Shown piece after piece: positions 35,293-43,903 of a DNA stretch of 64,000 nucleotides. Positions within the stretch are counted from its first letter, which is position 1. Every line of letters begins with the position of its first letter. The position numbers and the translations under genes were made by a program. The stretch is from Thiosocius sp942490985 (GTDB lineage: Bacteria > Pseudomonadota > Gammaproteobacteria > Chromatiales > Chromatiaceae): NCBI GenBank assembly GCA_942490985.1, contig CALNYW010000005.1, positions 434,001 to 498,000 on the forward strand, read 5' to 3'. Below the pieces are notes generated by a model. The model was not told where the DNA came from and did not search any database. It saw only the letters and a list, made by a program, of their open reading frames with translations.

Positions 35293-36024
35293 CCGGCGTC
35301 CCGCGTCAATCAATATCGCGATAGAAATCACCCACAGCGATCCGCGCAGCATGCCGCGGTAGCTCTCGACATCGATCCGCTTACGCAACCGTATCCCCAA
35401 CCACAAAGCCAAGAGGATCGCTGGCAGGGTAAACAGGGCCAGCTGCACGACCGACAGATCAAATGCGCCGCGACTGACGAAACCGGCGATCTGGCCCGAC
35501 TTGCTGGTAATGAAAGCCAGGTTGAACGTCGCCACCATCAGTGTGGCGGGCATCTGCGTATACAGCGCGTAAGCGACCACCAGTGGGGCGAAGATATTGA
35601 CCAAACCAGCCATCAGACCCAACAACAGACCGAACACGGCCTGTCCCCACCAAGCGACGCGCAGCGGCTGTTGGCCACGGTGAAAGTGATCGCTGACCAG
35701 GTAGGCAATCAACACCGCCGCCATCAACAGGCGAAAAGGGTCCGAGTCGACCTGTAGCAACCATTGGGTGCCGACAAAGCTGCCGACGACCGTGAACGTA
35801 GGGATCGGCCAGTAGTTCCGAAGCGCCGCCTGCCAATGCCGTTCGGTCAGGATGCTAACCAAATTGATCGTTACGGTAGGCACCAGGGTCAACAGTATCG
35901 CGGTACGCAAATCGAACCCGAGCGCCAGCAACGGCGTGGCAAGTAGCGGAAAGCCGAAACCAAACGCCCCATGGACGAATGCCGAGACCAGGCTGACAAC
36001 GATGAACAAGGCAACGTCACCCAA
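35269..36024 (-). CDS. Sulfite exporter TauE/SafE family membrane protein
   Basis: About 250 residues with seven to eight membrane helices. GDVALFIVVSLVSAFVHGAF opens, followed by GFGFPLLATPLLALGFDLRT (the family glycine/proline repeat), and MAGLVNIFAPLVVAYALYTQ at the second repeat. TauE/SafE proteins export sulfite or sulfoacetate or import sulfur compounds. Substrate not readable here. The start is uncertain: TTG at 36024 has GAGG seven bases upstream; GTG at 36045 or 36087 gives a longer version. It overlaps arfB by 24 bases at its 3' end. Confidence 0.82.
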   Translation of the reverse strand: MGDVALFIVVSLVSAFVHGAFGFGFPLLATPLLALGFDLRTAILLTLVPTVTINLVSILTERHWQAALRNYWPIPTFTVVGSFVGTQWLLQVDSDPFRLLMAAVLIAYLVSDHFHRGQQPLRVAWWGQAVFGLLLGLMAGLVNIFAPLVVAYALYTQMPATLMVATFNLAFITSKSGQIAGFVSRGAFDLSVVQLALFTLPAILLALWLGIRLRKRIDVESYRGMLRGSLWVISIAILIDAGRRLIVDGTP

Positions 36025-36087
36025 AAAATCGTCCTCAGTTGTCACGCATGGGGGATTGTGTTCACAAACTCGCCAGATTTTTGCCAC

Positions 36088-36427
36088 TCAGCATTTTTGA
36101 CCAAGCTGCACAAAAGGGCTGAAATAAAGCCACTGGCGTAAGAACGATAACGGGTGAGCTTGGCAGTATGGACATATCTGGTCGCCAGGGGACGACCATC
36201 CACGATTCCGTCCAATGACCACCGACTGATTAACCAAGACCAAAAACGCCTTGCGCAACAGCGAAAACGGCGGTTTTGGTTTTCGTCCGGCGCCCCGTTA
36301 CTGAACCCGCCTCATGGGTCGTCAAGAGCGCCGAGCAGCCGCGCCTCGCTCGCATCTGGTCAAACAGCGACGTCGACATGAATCCCGCTATGGTCGCGCA
36401 CCATTGGCAAAGCCGCGTTGGTTGATG
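36088..36427. other. 340-bp gap with one terminator-like hairpin
   Basis: A hairpin at 36239-36280 (arms CCAAAAACGCC and GGCGGTTTTGG, 10 of 11 pairs, plus a flanking A-T) is followed by four Ts on the plus strand. No plus-strand gene lies just upstream, so it might end an unrecognised small RNA. The rest shows nothing I can name. Confidence 0.3.
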
Positions 36428-36979
36428 TCATCGGTGACAGGCATCGGCCAACTGTGTGCGCAAACGCTCGATACCCAACGCGCGCAAACGCTCAATGTTT
36501 CGCGCAGGGATCTGTTCGACCAAGGGAAAATCTGCAAGCGCCTGTTCGAGTAATTCCTCTCGGATCAGGTGAAACATCGGCACCGGGGACCGGTTGGTGT
36601 AATTCGCGGGATCATCCGGATCCGCGCCGTCAAAACAGTAATCCGGGTGGAAGCTCGCGAGTTGCACAACACCGGCGAGACCGGCGCTGGCGATGGCCTC
36701 TTCAAGCCAGGCCAACATCTCGAGATAGGCGGTAAACGTCACCAGACCTGCAGGCACGAGCACTAACGCCGTCTCCTGCTCTGCCGGGTGTGCAAGCAAA
36801 AACCGCTCGAGCGCTTGTAAGAAACAGCGGTAGATGTCGTCCGTTGCCGTTGCATCGCAGACAAAATAAGCGAGACGCCCCGTCGCCACCGGCCTGGCGG
36901 CAAACGGACACAAGCCCAAACCGATCACGGTGTTTTCTACCCAATGTTCGGTCTGCGCAATGGCGGGATGTGGTGTCAT
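36428..36979 (-). CDS. DUF1415 family protein
   Basis: 183 residues. The family-defining start TEHWVENTVIGLGLCPFAAR is present, and so are FHPDYCFDGADPDDPANYTN and RSPVPMFHLIREELLEQAL. DUF1415 is widespread in proteobacteria and uncharacterised; the conserved Cys and His residues suggest metal or redox chemistry, which is only inference. Its ATG overlaps the MOSC stop by four bases, so the pair is probably translationally coupled. Confidence 0.88.
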   Translation of the reverse strand: MTPHPAIAQTEHWVENTVIGLGLCPFAARPVATGRLAYFVCDATATDDIYRCFLQALERFLLAHPAEQETALVLVPAGLVTFTAYLEMLAWLEEAIASAGLAGVVQLASFHPDYCFDGADPDDPANYTNRSPVPMFHLIREELLEQALADFPLVEQIPARNIERLRALGIERLRTQLADACHR

Positions 36980-37773
36980 TCGAGCACTTCCACCGTCATG
37001 CCGTGCACCAACTCCCCCGGCCCCTCGTGCACGAGGTTTTGACCAAAATAGACCTTGTTATCACGCCGCCGATAACCCATCAGGGTCTTCAACGGCTCGG
37101 CCGAGCGCTCACCGGTGAGCGGATCGATCGTCGGAATGATGCAGCGCGAGCACGGTTTGGCGACCCGCAGCACCAGATCACCGATGCGCAGACGACGCCA
37201 ATCATCCTCGGCATAGGGGTCACAGCCGCTAACCACCAGGTTGGGCCGGAAACGCTGCATTGTGAGGTCTTGTTCGAGCCGACGATTGAGGTCGTCCAGC
37301 GACGCCTGTGAGATCAGCAGGAAAGGGAACCCATCCGCAAACCCGACCTCATCCCCCGCCCTGGCATACTCGAGGTCAACCTGCCTTGTCGTGGCCGATG
37401 GCATGTGGACGAGGCGACAATCCGCCGTCAAGAAACGTGTCAGCCAGGCATCGGCGGCCGCATCGACATAGTCAGCGTCGACTTGGTCGCGCCACACGGT
37501 CACCCGGCAGCGGCCCTCGCTATGCTGCGCGACGGTATGGTCTGGCATACCCGGCGCACTCAAGACCAGGTGCCCGTCATCGGTGAACGCGGTTCCGATC
37601 AGGGCCATTCGCGGCAGCTGCCGCTGGGTCAAAAACCGGCCGGTCTGGTCAACGACCATCCATTCCCGATCATACCGCAAACCCCTTCGTCCGACGCCTG
37701 CCCTGTCCAACGCCGCCCCGCCTAGCGATTTGACTGGATAGCGATACAACCCAGTCAGGGTCAAATCCGTCAT
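36976..37773 (-). CDS. MOSC domain protein, YcbX-like
   Basis: 265 residues: an N-terminal MOSC beta-barrel (LTLTGLYRYPVKSLGGAALD, RYDREWMVVDQTGRFLTQRQ) and the C-terminal MOSC domain with VSGCDPYAEDDWRRLRIGDL and AKPCSRCIIPTIDPLTGERS. The Cys in KPCSRC is the expected molybdenum-cofactor ligand. E. coli YcbX is a molybdoenzyme reducing N-hydroxylated bases. It lacks the ferredoxin domain of YcbX. ATG at 37773 fits homologues better than a start five codons upstream. Confidence 0.9.
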   Translation of the reverse strand: MTDLTLTGLYRYPVKSLGGAALDRAGVGRRGLRYDREWMVVDQTGRFLTQRQLPRMALIGTAFTDDGHLVLSAPGMPDHTVAQHSEGRCRVTVWRDQVDADYVDAAADAWLTRFLTADCRLVHMPSATTRQVDLEYARAGDEVGFADGFPFLLISQASLDDLNRRLEQDLTMQRFRPNLVVSGCDPYAEDDWRRLRIGDLVLRVAKPCSRCIIPTIDPLTGERSAEPLKTLMGYRRRDNKVYFGQNLVHEGPGELVHGMTVEVLE

Positions 37774-37844
37774 TTCATGCCCTCTCAACTTTTTTCTGTC
37801 GCGGCCGATTCGCTCATTGGATTAACTACGACCAGGGACACGCT

Positions 37845-38936
37845 ATGGAACTCGCCCCTTACCTGCGCCTCATGGTACAGCGCGATGGATCAGACCTGTA
37901 CTTCAGCACCGGCGCCTGCCCACACGTCAAAATCAATGGCGTCATGGCAGCGATAGGCGAAGACAAATTGGCGACCGGCGAGGTGTCCAAGCTGGCTTAC
38001 TCGGTGATGAGCGACGAACAGATTCGCGAGTTTGAATCAACGATGGAATGCAACCTCGCGATCTCAGTCGCGCAATTGGGTCGTTTCAGGGTCAACGTAT
38101 TTCGCCAGCGCGGCGATACCTCGATGGTGATCCGCTACATCAGGGGCAAAATCCCCAGCATCGAAGACCTTCACCTCCCCCAGACACTTAAAAAGATCAT
38201 CTTGGAAAAACGCGGCCTGGTGCTGGTTGTCGGATCAACCGGGTCAGGCAAATCGACCACGCTTGCGTCGATGATCGGCTTTCGCAACGAGCATGCTACC
38301 GGCCATATTCTGACGATCGAAGACCCTATCGAGTTTCTGCATACGCACAAAAAATCTGTCGTCAATCAGCGAGAGATTGGACTCGATTCGATGAGTTACG
38401 AAAATGCGCTGAAAAATGCCATGCGAGAGGCACCAGACGTCATACTCATCGGCGAGATACGCGACGCCGCGACCATGCAACACGCCATCGCCTATGCCGA
38501 GACAGGCCATCTGTGCCTTTCGACACTCCACGCCAATAATGCCAACCAGGCACTCGACCGGATCATCAACTTTTTCCCCGATAGCGCGCATCGACAGCTC
38601 TATAACGATCTGTCGTTGAACCTCAAGGCGGTGATTTCGCAACGCCTGATCCCTACCAAAGATGGCGGTCGTCGCGCCGCCGTCGAGGTGATGGTGCAAA
38701 CCAGTTACATCGCTGAGCTGATCCAGAAGGGCAAGATTCACGACATCAAGGATGCCATGGAACAAGGCGAACAACGTGGCATGATGACCTTTGATCAGTC
38801 GCTGTACGACCTCTATCTCGAGGGTGCAATTTCTCTAGAGGATGCGCTCGGCCACGCCGATTCACGAAACAACCTCGCACTACGCATCCGCCTGAACGCA
38901 GGTGGCGCAAAGGAAGGCGACGTCAGGGTCGGGTGA
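37845..38936 (+). CDS. pilU: Type IV pilus retraction ATPase PilU-like
   Basis: 363-residue secretion-superfamily ATPase. N-terminal PAS-like domain MELAPYLRLMVQRDGSDLYF, then Walker A VVGSTGSGKSTTLASMIGFR, the Asp box IEDPIEFLHTHKKSVVNQRE, Walker B APDVILIGEIRDAATMQHAI, and the His box GHLCLSTLHANNANQALDRI. The motif order and the conserved EQRGMMTFDQSLYDLYLEGA stretch match PilU better than PilT. pilT is not adjacent here, as it usually is. SD GGGA precedes the ATG. PilU needs PilT for retraction in characterised pili. Confidence 0.92.
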   Translation: MELAPYLRLMVQRDGSDLYFSTGACPHVKINGVMAAIGEDKLATGEVSKLAYSVMSDEQIREFESTMECNLAISVAQLGRFRVNVFRQRGDTSMVIRYIRGKIPSIEDLHLPQTLKKIILEKRGLVLVVGSTGSGKSTTLASMIGFRNEHATGHILTIEDPIEFLHTHKKSVVNQREIGLDSMSYENALKNAMREAPDVILIGEIRDAATMQHAIAYAETGHLCLSTLHANNANQALDRIINFFPDSAHRQLYNDLSLNLKAVISQRLIPTKDGGRRAAVEVMVQTSYIAELIQKGKIHDIKDAMEQGEQRGMMTFDQSLYDLYLEGAISLEDALGHADSRNNLALRIRLNAGGAKEGDVRVG

Positions 38937-39001
38937 TCTTGCCTGGGCAGAGCGCTAGGCGATAATGCCGGCTTCCGCTCTATCGCCGCTGAGGTCACCG
39001 C

Positions 39002-40198
39002 GTGAACCCTTTCAGTGCCTTTGAAGTTGCCCGCCTTCCCGAAATTCGCTTTGGCAGCGGGGCTTTTGACGGCCTGCCCGAACTCATCGCTGCCCGGGGC
39101 AGGCAAATTGTTCTCGTCACCGGCCGCTACTCGCTCGAAAAAACCCCACGCTGGCAACAGCTCATCGATGGCTTGGCGCAATATGAGGTGCAGTGGCATC
39201 GATTCGTCGTAGACGGGGAACCGTCACCCGAACTGGTCGACGAAGCGGTCGCGAGGTTTCGCGATGAGACTATCGATATCGTGGTTGGCATCGGCGGGGG
39301 CAGCGTTCTCGACGCGGCGAAAGCTATCGCGGGCCTATTAAGGACGGACACCCAGGTGCTCGATCATCTCGAGGGTGTCGGAAAAGGGCTTACCTATGCC
39401 GGCCCTGCGGTGCCTTTCATCGCCGTACCGACAACCGCCGGCACGGGCAGCGAGGCGACCAAGAACGCGGTGCTGTCCCGTCAGGGTCCCGACGGATTCA
39501 AAAAGTCTTTTCGTAGCGAGCAATTGGTTGCAGCAGTCGCGGTCGTCGACCCCAGCCTGCTCGGCAGTTGTCCCAAGGCGTTGATCGCAGCCAATGGCAT
39601 GGATGCCTTCACCCAGCTCCTGGAATCCTACGTGTCGCGGCGCGCGAGCCCGTTTACCGACGCCCTCGCATCATCCGGAATGCAGGCATTCCGCGACGGA
39701 TTCTGGTCGGCCTGGACACCCGGTGATCCGCTTGCCCAACAGGGCTATCAGAAACTGGCCTATGCCTCGCTGTGTTCCGGCATCACCCTGGCCCAGGCTG
39801 GGCTGGGCTCGGTGCACGGACTCGCTTCACCGCTCGGGGCATACTTTCCGATCCCGCACGGCGTAGTCTGCGGGACCCTGGTTGCTGCGGCCACTCGCCA
39901 AAATATCGCGGCCTTGCGCGCCCGTGACCCGAACAATCCTGCGTTGCGGAAGTATGCCGAGGCCGGCGTATTGCTGGGCGCCGAGATGTACGCCAGCGAA
40001 CAAGCCGCTCAAGACGGCCTGGTCGGCCTGCTTGAGGACTGGACGGATCGCCTCACCCTGCCGCGGCTGGGGGAGTTCGGCGTAACCGAACAGGATGTCG
40101 CGCGGGTCGTGTCGAACTGTCGAGGCGGGAGTATGCAGACGAACCCGCTGGTGCTGACCGACAACGAACTCGGTGAACTGCTACGCGAGCGTCTGTGA
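39002..40198 (+). CDS. Iron-containing alcohol dehydrogenase
   Basis: 398 residues, two-domain Fe-ADH fold. NAD-binding motif GIGGGSVLDAAKAIAG and GTGSEATKNAVLS in the N-terminal half; metal-binding helices ANGMDAFTQLLESYVSRRAS and GLGSVHGLASPLGAYFPIPH. The Asp and the two later His are present, but the usual second ligand reads Gln (DAFTQ in place of DAxTH), so metal binding may differ. GTG start at 39002. Substrate unknown: an alcohol or maleylacetate-type compound. The stop lies just upstream of the slp-like genes on the other strand. Confidence 0.9.
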   Translation: MNPFSAFEVARLPEIRFGSGAFDGLPELIAARGRQIVLVTGRYSLEKTPRWQQLIDGLAQYEVQWHRFVVDGEPSPELVDEAVARFRDETIDIVVGIGGGSVLDAAKAIAGLLRTDTQVLDHLEGVGKGLTYAGPAVPFIAVPTTAGTGSEATKNAVLSRQGPDGFKKSFRSEQLVAAVAVVDPSLLGSCPKALIAANGMDAFTQLLESYVSRRASPFTDALASSGMQAFRDGFWSAWTPGDPLAQQGYQKLAYASLCSGITLAQAGLGSVHGLASPLGAYFPIPHGVVCGTLVAAATRQNIAALRARDPNNPALRKYAEAGVLLGAEMYASEQAAQDGLVGLLEDWTDRLTLPRLGEFGVTEQDVARVVSNCRGGSMQTNPLVLTDNELGELLRERL

Positions 40199-40212
40199 GC
40201 ACAACAGCCGCA

Positions 40213-40740
40213 TCAGAAACCGATACCTATACCAACCCCGCCGCCGACGCGGGTGCCACCACTACCGCTACCGATGCCAATGCCGATCCGCGGCGACACA
40301 CGGGGCTGGCTGCTGCGCGTCGACGAGCCACTTTCCCACAACTGCAGAACCTGCCCGATCACCACCGGGTATCGGTAGGCGGCCTCGCCAACTTTGCCAT
40401 CGGTGAAGCCATTGTGGATACCGCGCACCTCCAACAGGCGGTTGCGTGCATATTCCTTGGGCTCGAGGAAGCCGCTCTTTTCAACAATAAACCGGCCTTG
40501 AGGGGCCTGATCGACAGCCGGGCGGCCCTCGCTATCCAACGGAAACGCCAACACCTCGACCAGCGTGCGATCACTGAGATTCTTGGTCTTTACAATCTGC
40601 CCGCCCCAATGCACCGAGCCGCCGATCGTTCCAACACGCACCACATCACTTGGCGTCGGCCCGGTATCCACCACCTGAGGAGGCGTGGCACAAGCACCAA
40701 CCGCCATCAGCGCAACAAGCAGGAACAAGCGAGACATCAT
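40213..40740 (-). CDS. Slp-family outer-membrane lipoprotein (second copy)
   Basis: 175 residues. A lipoprotein signal peptide MMSRLFLLVALMAVGAC ends in the lipobox VGAC. Slp-family core: RVGTIGGSVHWGGQIVKTKN, ALTVLEVLAFPLDSEG-like (TLVEVLAFPLDSEGRPAVDQ), and GRFIVEKSGFLEPKEYARNR. The C-terminus is an unusual Gly/Ile/Ser repeat (RIGIGIGSGSGGTRVGGGVG). Slp proteins are starvation-inducible outer-membrane lipoproteins of unclear role. It follows its paralogue after five bases. Confidence 0.85.
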   Translation of the reverse strand: MMSRLFLLVALMAVGACATPPQVVDTGPTPSDVVRVGTIGGSVHWGGQIVKTKNLSDRTLVEVLAFPLDSEGRPAVDQAPQGRFIVEKSGFLEPKEYARNRLLEVRGIHNGFTDGKVGEAAYRYPVVIGQVLQLWESGSSTRSSQPRVSPRIGIGIGSGSGGTRVGGGVGIGIGF

Positions 40741-40745
40741 TGTTG

Positions 40746-41312
40746 TCACCAGTAGTAAGGCCAGTGTCGGTAAGGCCCCCAAGGCCACCATGGATCATAG
40801 TAAGGATAGCGCCAACCCAACGGCTCTGCCGGTGCCTGATACACCGGCCATAGGTGGTGGGCCTGCACCTCGACGACCGGATAATTGTAGGAAAATTCAC
40901 CGACCAAGGCTTGACGCGTCTGTTGCAGTACACCCGAGACCGTTAGGCGCTTGCCCGGGCTGTATTGGGCTGGGTCGAGGAAACCATCGATGTCAGCGAT
41001 AAACCGAACGCCCTCACCGCCGTCCGGTTTTGGTTCGGCATTGTCGAACAACGGCCGGCCATAAACCTCAACCTCGGTGTCTGTTTTGTTGTTCCGCACC
41101 GAGAGAATTTCCCCGCCCCATCGTACACGCTGCCCGAGCACAAGCCCGGGATTCTGCTGCGCTGCCCGCTGCGTCGGGCCATCGGCCAACGAGTCTTCGA
41201 GGCCGACTGGCGGCGCGCTTGCACAAGCACCCAGCAGCAGCGCGAGTATCGCCGGCGGCATCAAGCGCAACGAAAGACTTACCACAACAGTCTGGGACAA
41301 ACAGCGAACCAT
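40746..41312 (-). CDS. Slp-family outer-membrane lipoprotein (first copy)
   Basis: 188 residues from ATG 41312. Lipobox in AILALLLGACASAPP. Core: LVLGQRVRWGGEILSVRNNK, EVEVYGRPLFDNAEPKPDGG, and RFIADIDGFLDPAQYSPGKR; the stretch VSGVLQQTRQALVGEFSYNY gives the OB-fold-like end. It closes with an aromatic tail (WRYPYYDPWWPWGPYRHWPY). The start is uncertain because no ribosome site is clear and the signal peptide is long. The downstream copy is clearly related, so a tandem duplication with divergent tails is likely. Confidence 0.82.
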   Translation of the reverse strand: MVRCLSQTVVVSLSLRLMPPAILALLLGACASAPPVGLEDSLADGPTQRAAQQNPGLVLGQRVRWGGEILSVRNNKTDTEVEVYGRPLFDNAEPKPDGGEGVRFIADIDGFLDPAQYSPGKRLTVSGVLQQTRQALVGEFSYNYPVVEVQAHHLWPVYQAPAEPLGWRYPYYDPWWPWGPYRHWPYYW

Positions 41313-41444
41313 AAGCAGCACCATGTCGTATACGAGTATCGTCGCGGGCAACAAGTTTCCTCAGTGGCGTAGTTTTAGACTCAAGTACAGGCAGTTCACG
41401 TCGATCTCCCGTAAACTTCGTCGGCAACGAAAAGGTAGCACGAG

Positions 41445-41723
41445 ATGACTAACGACAATTTGTCATGCTGGGTTTACCGGAGCACCCGCCATCAGGAGAT
41501 GTACCTCTATCTCAACGAAGAAAATGACTTCGAGACGGTGCCGGATGCCCTGCGGGAACGGTTCGGCGAACCCGTTTTGGTCATCGAACTGGAACTGAAC
41601 CCCGATCGCCAACTGGCACGTGAAGACGTCACGATGGTAATGAGCAATCTGCGCACGCGCGGTTATCACCTGCAACTGCCGCCCAACCTGCAGCCCGAGC
41701 TCTACCACGGCAACCTCGACTGA
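41445..41723 (+). CDS. ycgL: YcgL domain protein
   Basis: 92 residues with the YcgL fold: SCWVYRSTRHQEMYLYLNEE at the start, FETVPDALRERFGEPVLVIE, and SNLRTRGYHLQLPPNLQPEL at the end. This small alpha/beta family is conserved in gammaproteobacteria and has no proven activity. AAGG precedes the ATG. Its stop and the serB start share one base (TGATG), so the two are translationally coupled. Confidence 0.93.
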   Translation: MTNDNLSCWVYRSTRHQEMYLYLNEENDFETVPDALRERFGEPVLVIELELNPDRQLAREDVTMVMSNLRTRGYHLQLPPNLQPELYHGNLD

Positions 41724-42940
41724 TGCGGGACATCTTGCTGCTCAATATTACCGGGCCGGATCAGCCCGGCGTAAGCGCCGCATTTACCGCAGCATTGGCC
41801 AACCATGGTGGCAATATCCTCGACATCGGCCAAGCGGTCATCCATGACAGTCTCAATCTGGGTCTGCTGATCGAGATCCCCGATGGCAACGAGTCCGGCG
41901 CTGTGATGAAGGAACTGCTGTTCCTGGGCCACCAACACGGATTGAGCGTCGACTTCACCCCCATAGCGGCCGACGACTATGAGCAGTGGGTAAACAGCCA
42001 GGGCCTGCCGCGGTTTATCGTGACACTGCTGGGTCGCAAGCTGAGCGCCGCGAACATCAGTCACGTCGCCGCCATCGTTTCTGGACACGGCATGAACATC
42101 GACGCGATCACGCGCCTGTCGGGCCGTTTCTCGCTACGCCAACAAAATCCCCATCGGCGTGCCTGTGTCGAGTTTTCGATTCGCGGGCGCGCCGCCGACC
42201 CTGATCTCTTGCGCCGCGATCTGTTGTCGATCACCCGTGAAGACGAGGTGGATGTCGCGTTCCAGGCCGATGATCTCTATCGGAGAAACCGCCGACTGAT
42301 CGTATTCGACATGGATTCGACACTTATCCAATGCGAAGTGATCGATGAGCTCGCGCACGCGGCAGGTGTGGGCCCGCAGGTTGCAGAAATCACCGAAGCG
42401 GCCATGCGTGGCGAGATCCCGTTCAACGAGAGCTTCGAACGACGCCTGGCGACGCTGGCCGGGCTCGATGAGCAGGTTCTTGCGCAGATCGCCGCCAGCC
42501 TGCCAATCACCGAGGGCGCAGAAAGACTGATCGGCAGCCTCAAACAACTCGGCTACAAGGTCGGGATCCTGTCGGGCGGCTTCAGCTATTTCGCCGATCA
42601 CCTCAAGGCGCGCTTTGGGGTCGATTGTGTATCGGCGAATGAATTGGATATCGTCGATGGCAAGCTCACCGGCCGCGTCAAAGGTGAGATCGTCAATGGC
42701 GAAAAGAAAGCCGAACTCCTGCGCGGCATGGCTCGGCAACTCGGCATCGACATGCGTCAGACCATCGCGGTCGGCGATGGCGCCAACGACCTGCCGATGT
42801 TGTCGATTGCGGGACTGGGCGTGGCATTCCACGCCAAGCCGCTGGTCCGCGAGAGTGCGCGCCATGCCATCTCTACCCTCGGGCTCGACAGTATCCTGTA
42901 CCTGCTCGGGGTGCGTGACCGCGAACTGGGCCAGTCATGA
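41723..42940 (+). CDS. serB: Phosphoserine phosphatase with tandem ACT domains
   Basis: Last step of serine synthesis. 405 residues: two N-terminal ACT domains (LNITGPDQPGVSAAFTAALA; RFIVTLLGRKLSAANISHVA), then a HAD phosphatase with nucleophile motif VFDMDSTLIQCEVIDELAHA (Asp near 196), motif II ILSGGFSYFADHL, and motif III/IV VKGEIVNGEKKAELL and AVGDGANDLPMLSIAGLGVA. The long ACT-containing form is typical of pseudomonads and related groups. Coupled to ycgL upstream and overlapping the next start by four bases. Confidence 0.95.
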   Translation: MRDILLLNITGPDQPGVSAAFTAALANHGGNILDIGQAVIHDSLNLGLLIEIPDGNESGAVMKELLFLGHQHGLSVDFTPIAADDYEQWVNSQGLPRFIVTLLGRKLSAANISHVAAIVSGHGMNIDAITRLSGRFSLRQQNPHRRACVEFSIRGRAADPDLLRRDLLSITREDEVDVAFQADDLYRRNRRLIVFDMDSTLIQCEVIDELAHAAGVGPQVAEITEAAMRGEIPFNESFERRLATLAGLDEQVLAQIAASLPITEGAERLIGSLKQLGYKVGILSGGFSYFADHLKARFGVDCVSANELDIVDGKLTGRVKGEIVNGEKKAELLRGMARQLGIDMRQTIAVGDGANDLPMLSIAGLGVAFHAKPLVRESARHAISTLGLDSILYLLGVRDRELGQS

Positions 42941-43608
42941 AAATCCCGTTGACGATCATCGGTATCGTGTTGATCCTGCTACTCGGCTTTCAATTGATCG
43001 CACCCACGCCGGGCCCGGACGTGATGCAGGCACGCACCGATCTACCGTGGCAGATCAGCGTCAATGCCGATGGCAGCAGTCGTGTGCTCGACATGCAACT
43101 CGGCAGCGCGACGCTGGCCGATGCGATGACCAAATTCGGCGGCGTCGAGGGCCTCGCGATATTTGAAAAAAACGACGGCGAGATGTCATTCGAAGCCTTC
43201 TTTGGCACCGTGCAGTTTGGGCCGCTTAAGGCAAAAATCATCGTGACCTTGGCCGCCACCGAAGATGAGCTGCGGACGTTGATCACCCGGGCTATGGGTC
43301 GCGAGGGCTCACCCAGTGGTGATTGGAAATACCCGCTAAATGACACGCCGAGCGAGCACCGCACGCGTCTTGTGACGGGCATCAGCTATATCCCGGGTAC
43401 CCGTAATCTCGATCCCGCTTTCATCCGCGAACGCTTCGGCGAACCCGCAGCAACGCTGCGCGAGAATGACCAAGCGGTCAGCTGGTTCTATCCGGACCGG
43501 GGCCTTTCGATTCTCATCGATGACGAGGCGCGCGAGGTACTTGAGTACCGGCCACCACGCGATTTCGTCCTGCCCGACCAGGCCAAACCCGGCAACTCAG
43601 CAAACTAG
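42937..43608 (+). CDS. Membrane-anchored hypothetical protein downstream of serB
   Basis: 223 residues, no family recognised. A single N-terminal helix (PLTIIGIVLILLLGFQLIAP, residues 4-23) anchors it, with the rest predicted to be periplasmic. A repeated pattern of beta-strands is visible (WQISVNADGSSRVLDMQLGS; FEAFFGTVQFGPLKAKIIVT), followed by FIRERFGEPAATLRENDQAV, reminiscent of a GEPxxT hairpin. ATG overlaps the serB stop by four bases, so it is co-translated with serB. Function unknown. Confidence 0.75.
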   Translation: MKIPLTIIGIVLILLLGFQLIAPTPGPDVMQARTDLPWQISVNADGSSRVLDMQLGSATLADAMTKFGGVEGLAIFEKNDGEMSFEAFFGTVQFGPLKAKIIVTLAATEDELRTLITRAMGREGSPSGDWKYPLNDTPSEHRTRLVTGISYIPGTRNLDPAFIRERFGEPAATLRENDQAVSWFYPDRGLSILIDDEAREVLEYRPPRDFVLPDQAKPGNSAN

Positions 43609-43624
43609 CGAGTCCGTCAGGCTG

Positions 43625-43888
43625 CTAGCCCGCTCGGACGATGTCGTCCATACGTTGCTTGGCTGCCTCCCAGACCTCACCGGCGTTAGCACCCGACGCC
43701 ATTAATTCCATGAGACCGAACGCCAATTGCCGTTGCTCCGGCGAAAGATCGCGCAACTTGAGCAGCTTGAACATGTAGCCGGCTTTTTCAAACTCCAATG
43801 TCGCCACCAGCGCATACAGCGTCAGTGCCCCCGCCGAATGTGGCGCGGCGGCGATTTCGCTGATCACGCGTTCGAGCACATCACTCAT
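43625..43888 (-). CDS. Small hypothetical protein
   Basis: 87 residues, all helical by pattern (SDVLERVISEIAAAPHSAGA ... FKLLKLRDLSPEQRQLAFGL). No family recognised and no signal or membrane segment. It lies 15 bases downstream of the phosphohexomutase on the same strand, so probably in its operon. Its codon periodicity and conserved-looking helices support a real gene. Confidence 0.65.
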   Translation of the reverse strand: MSDVLERVISEIAAAPHSAGALTLYALVATLEFEKAGYMFKLLKLRDLSPEQRQLAFGLMELMASGANAGEVWEAAKQRMDDIVRAG

Positions 43889-43903
43889 TCGTGCACCCAG
43901 AGA

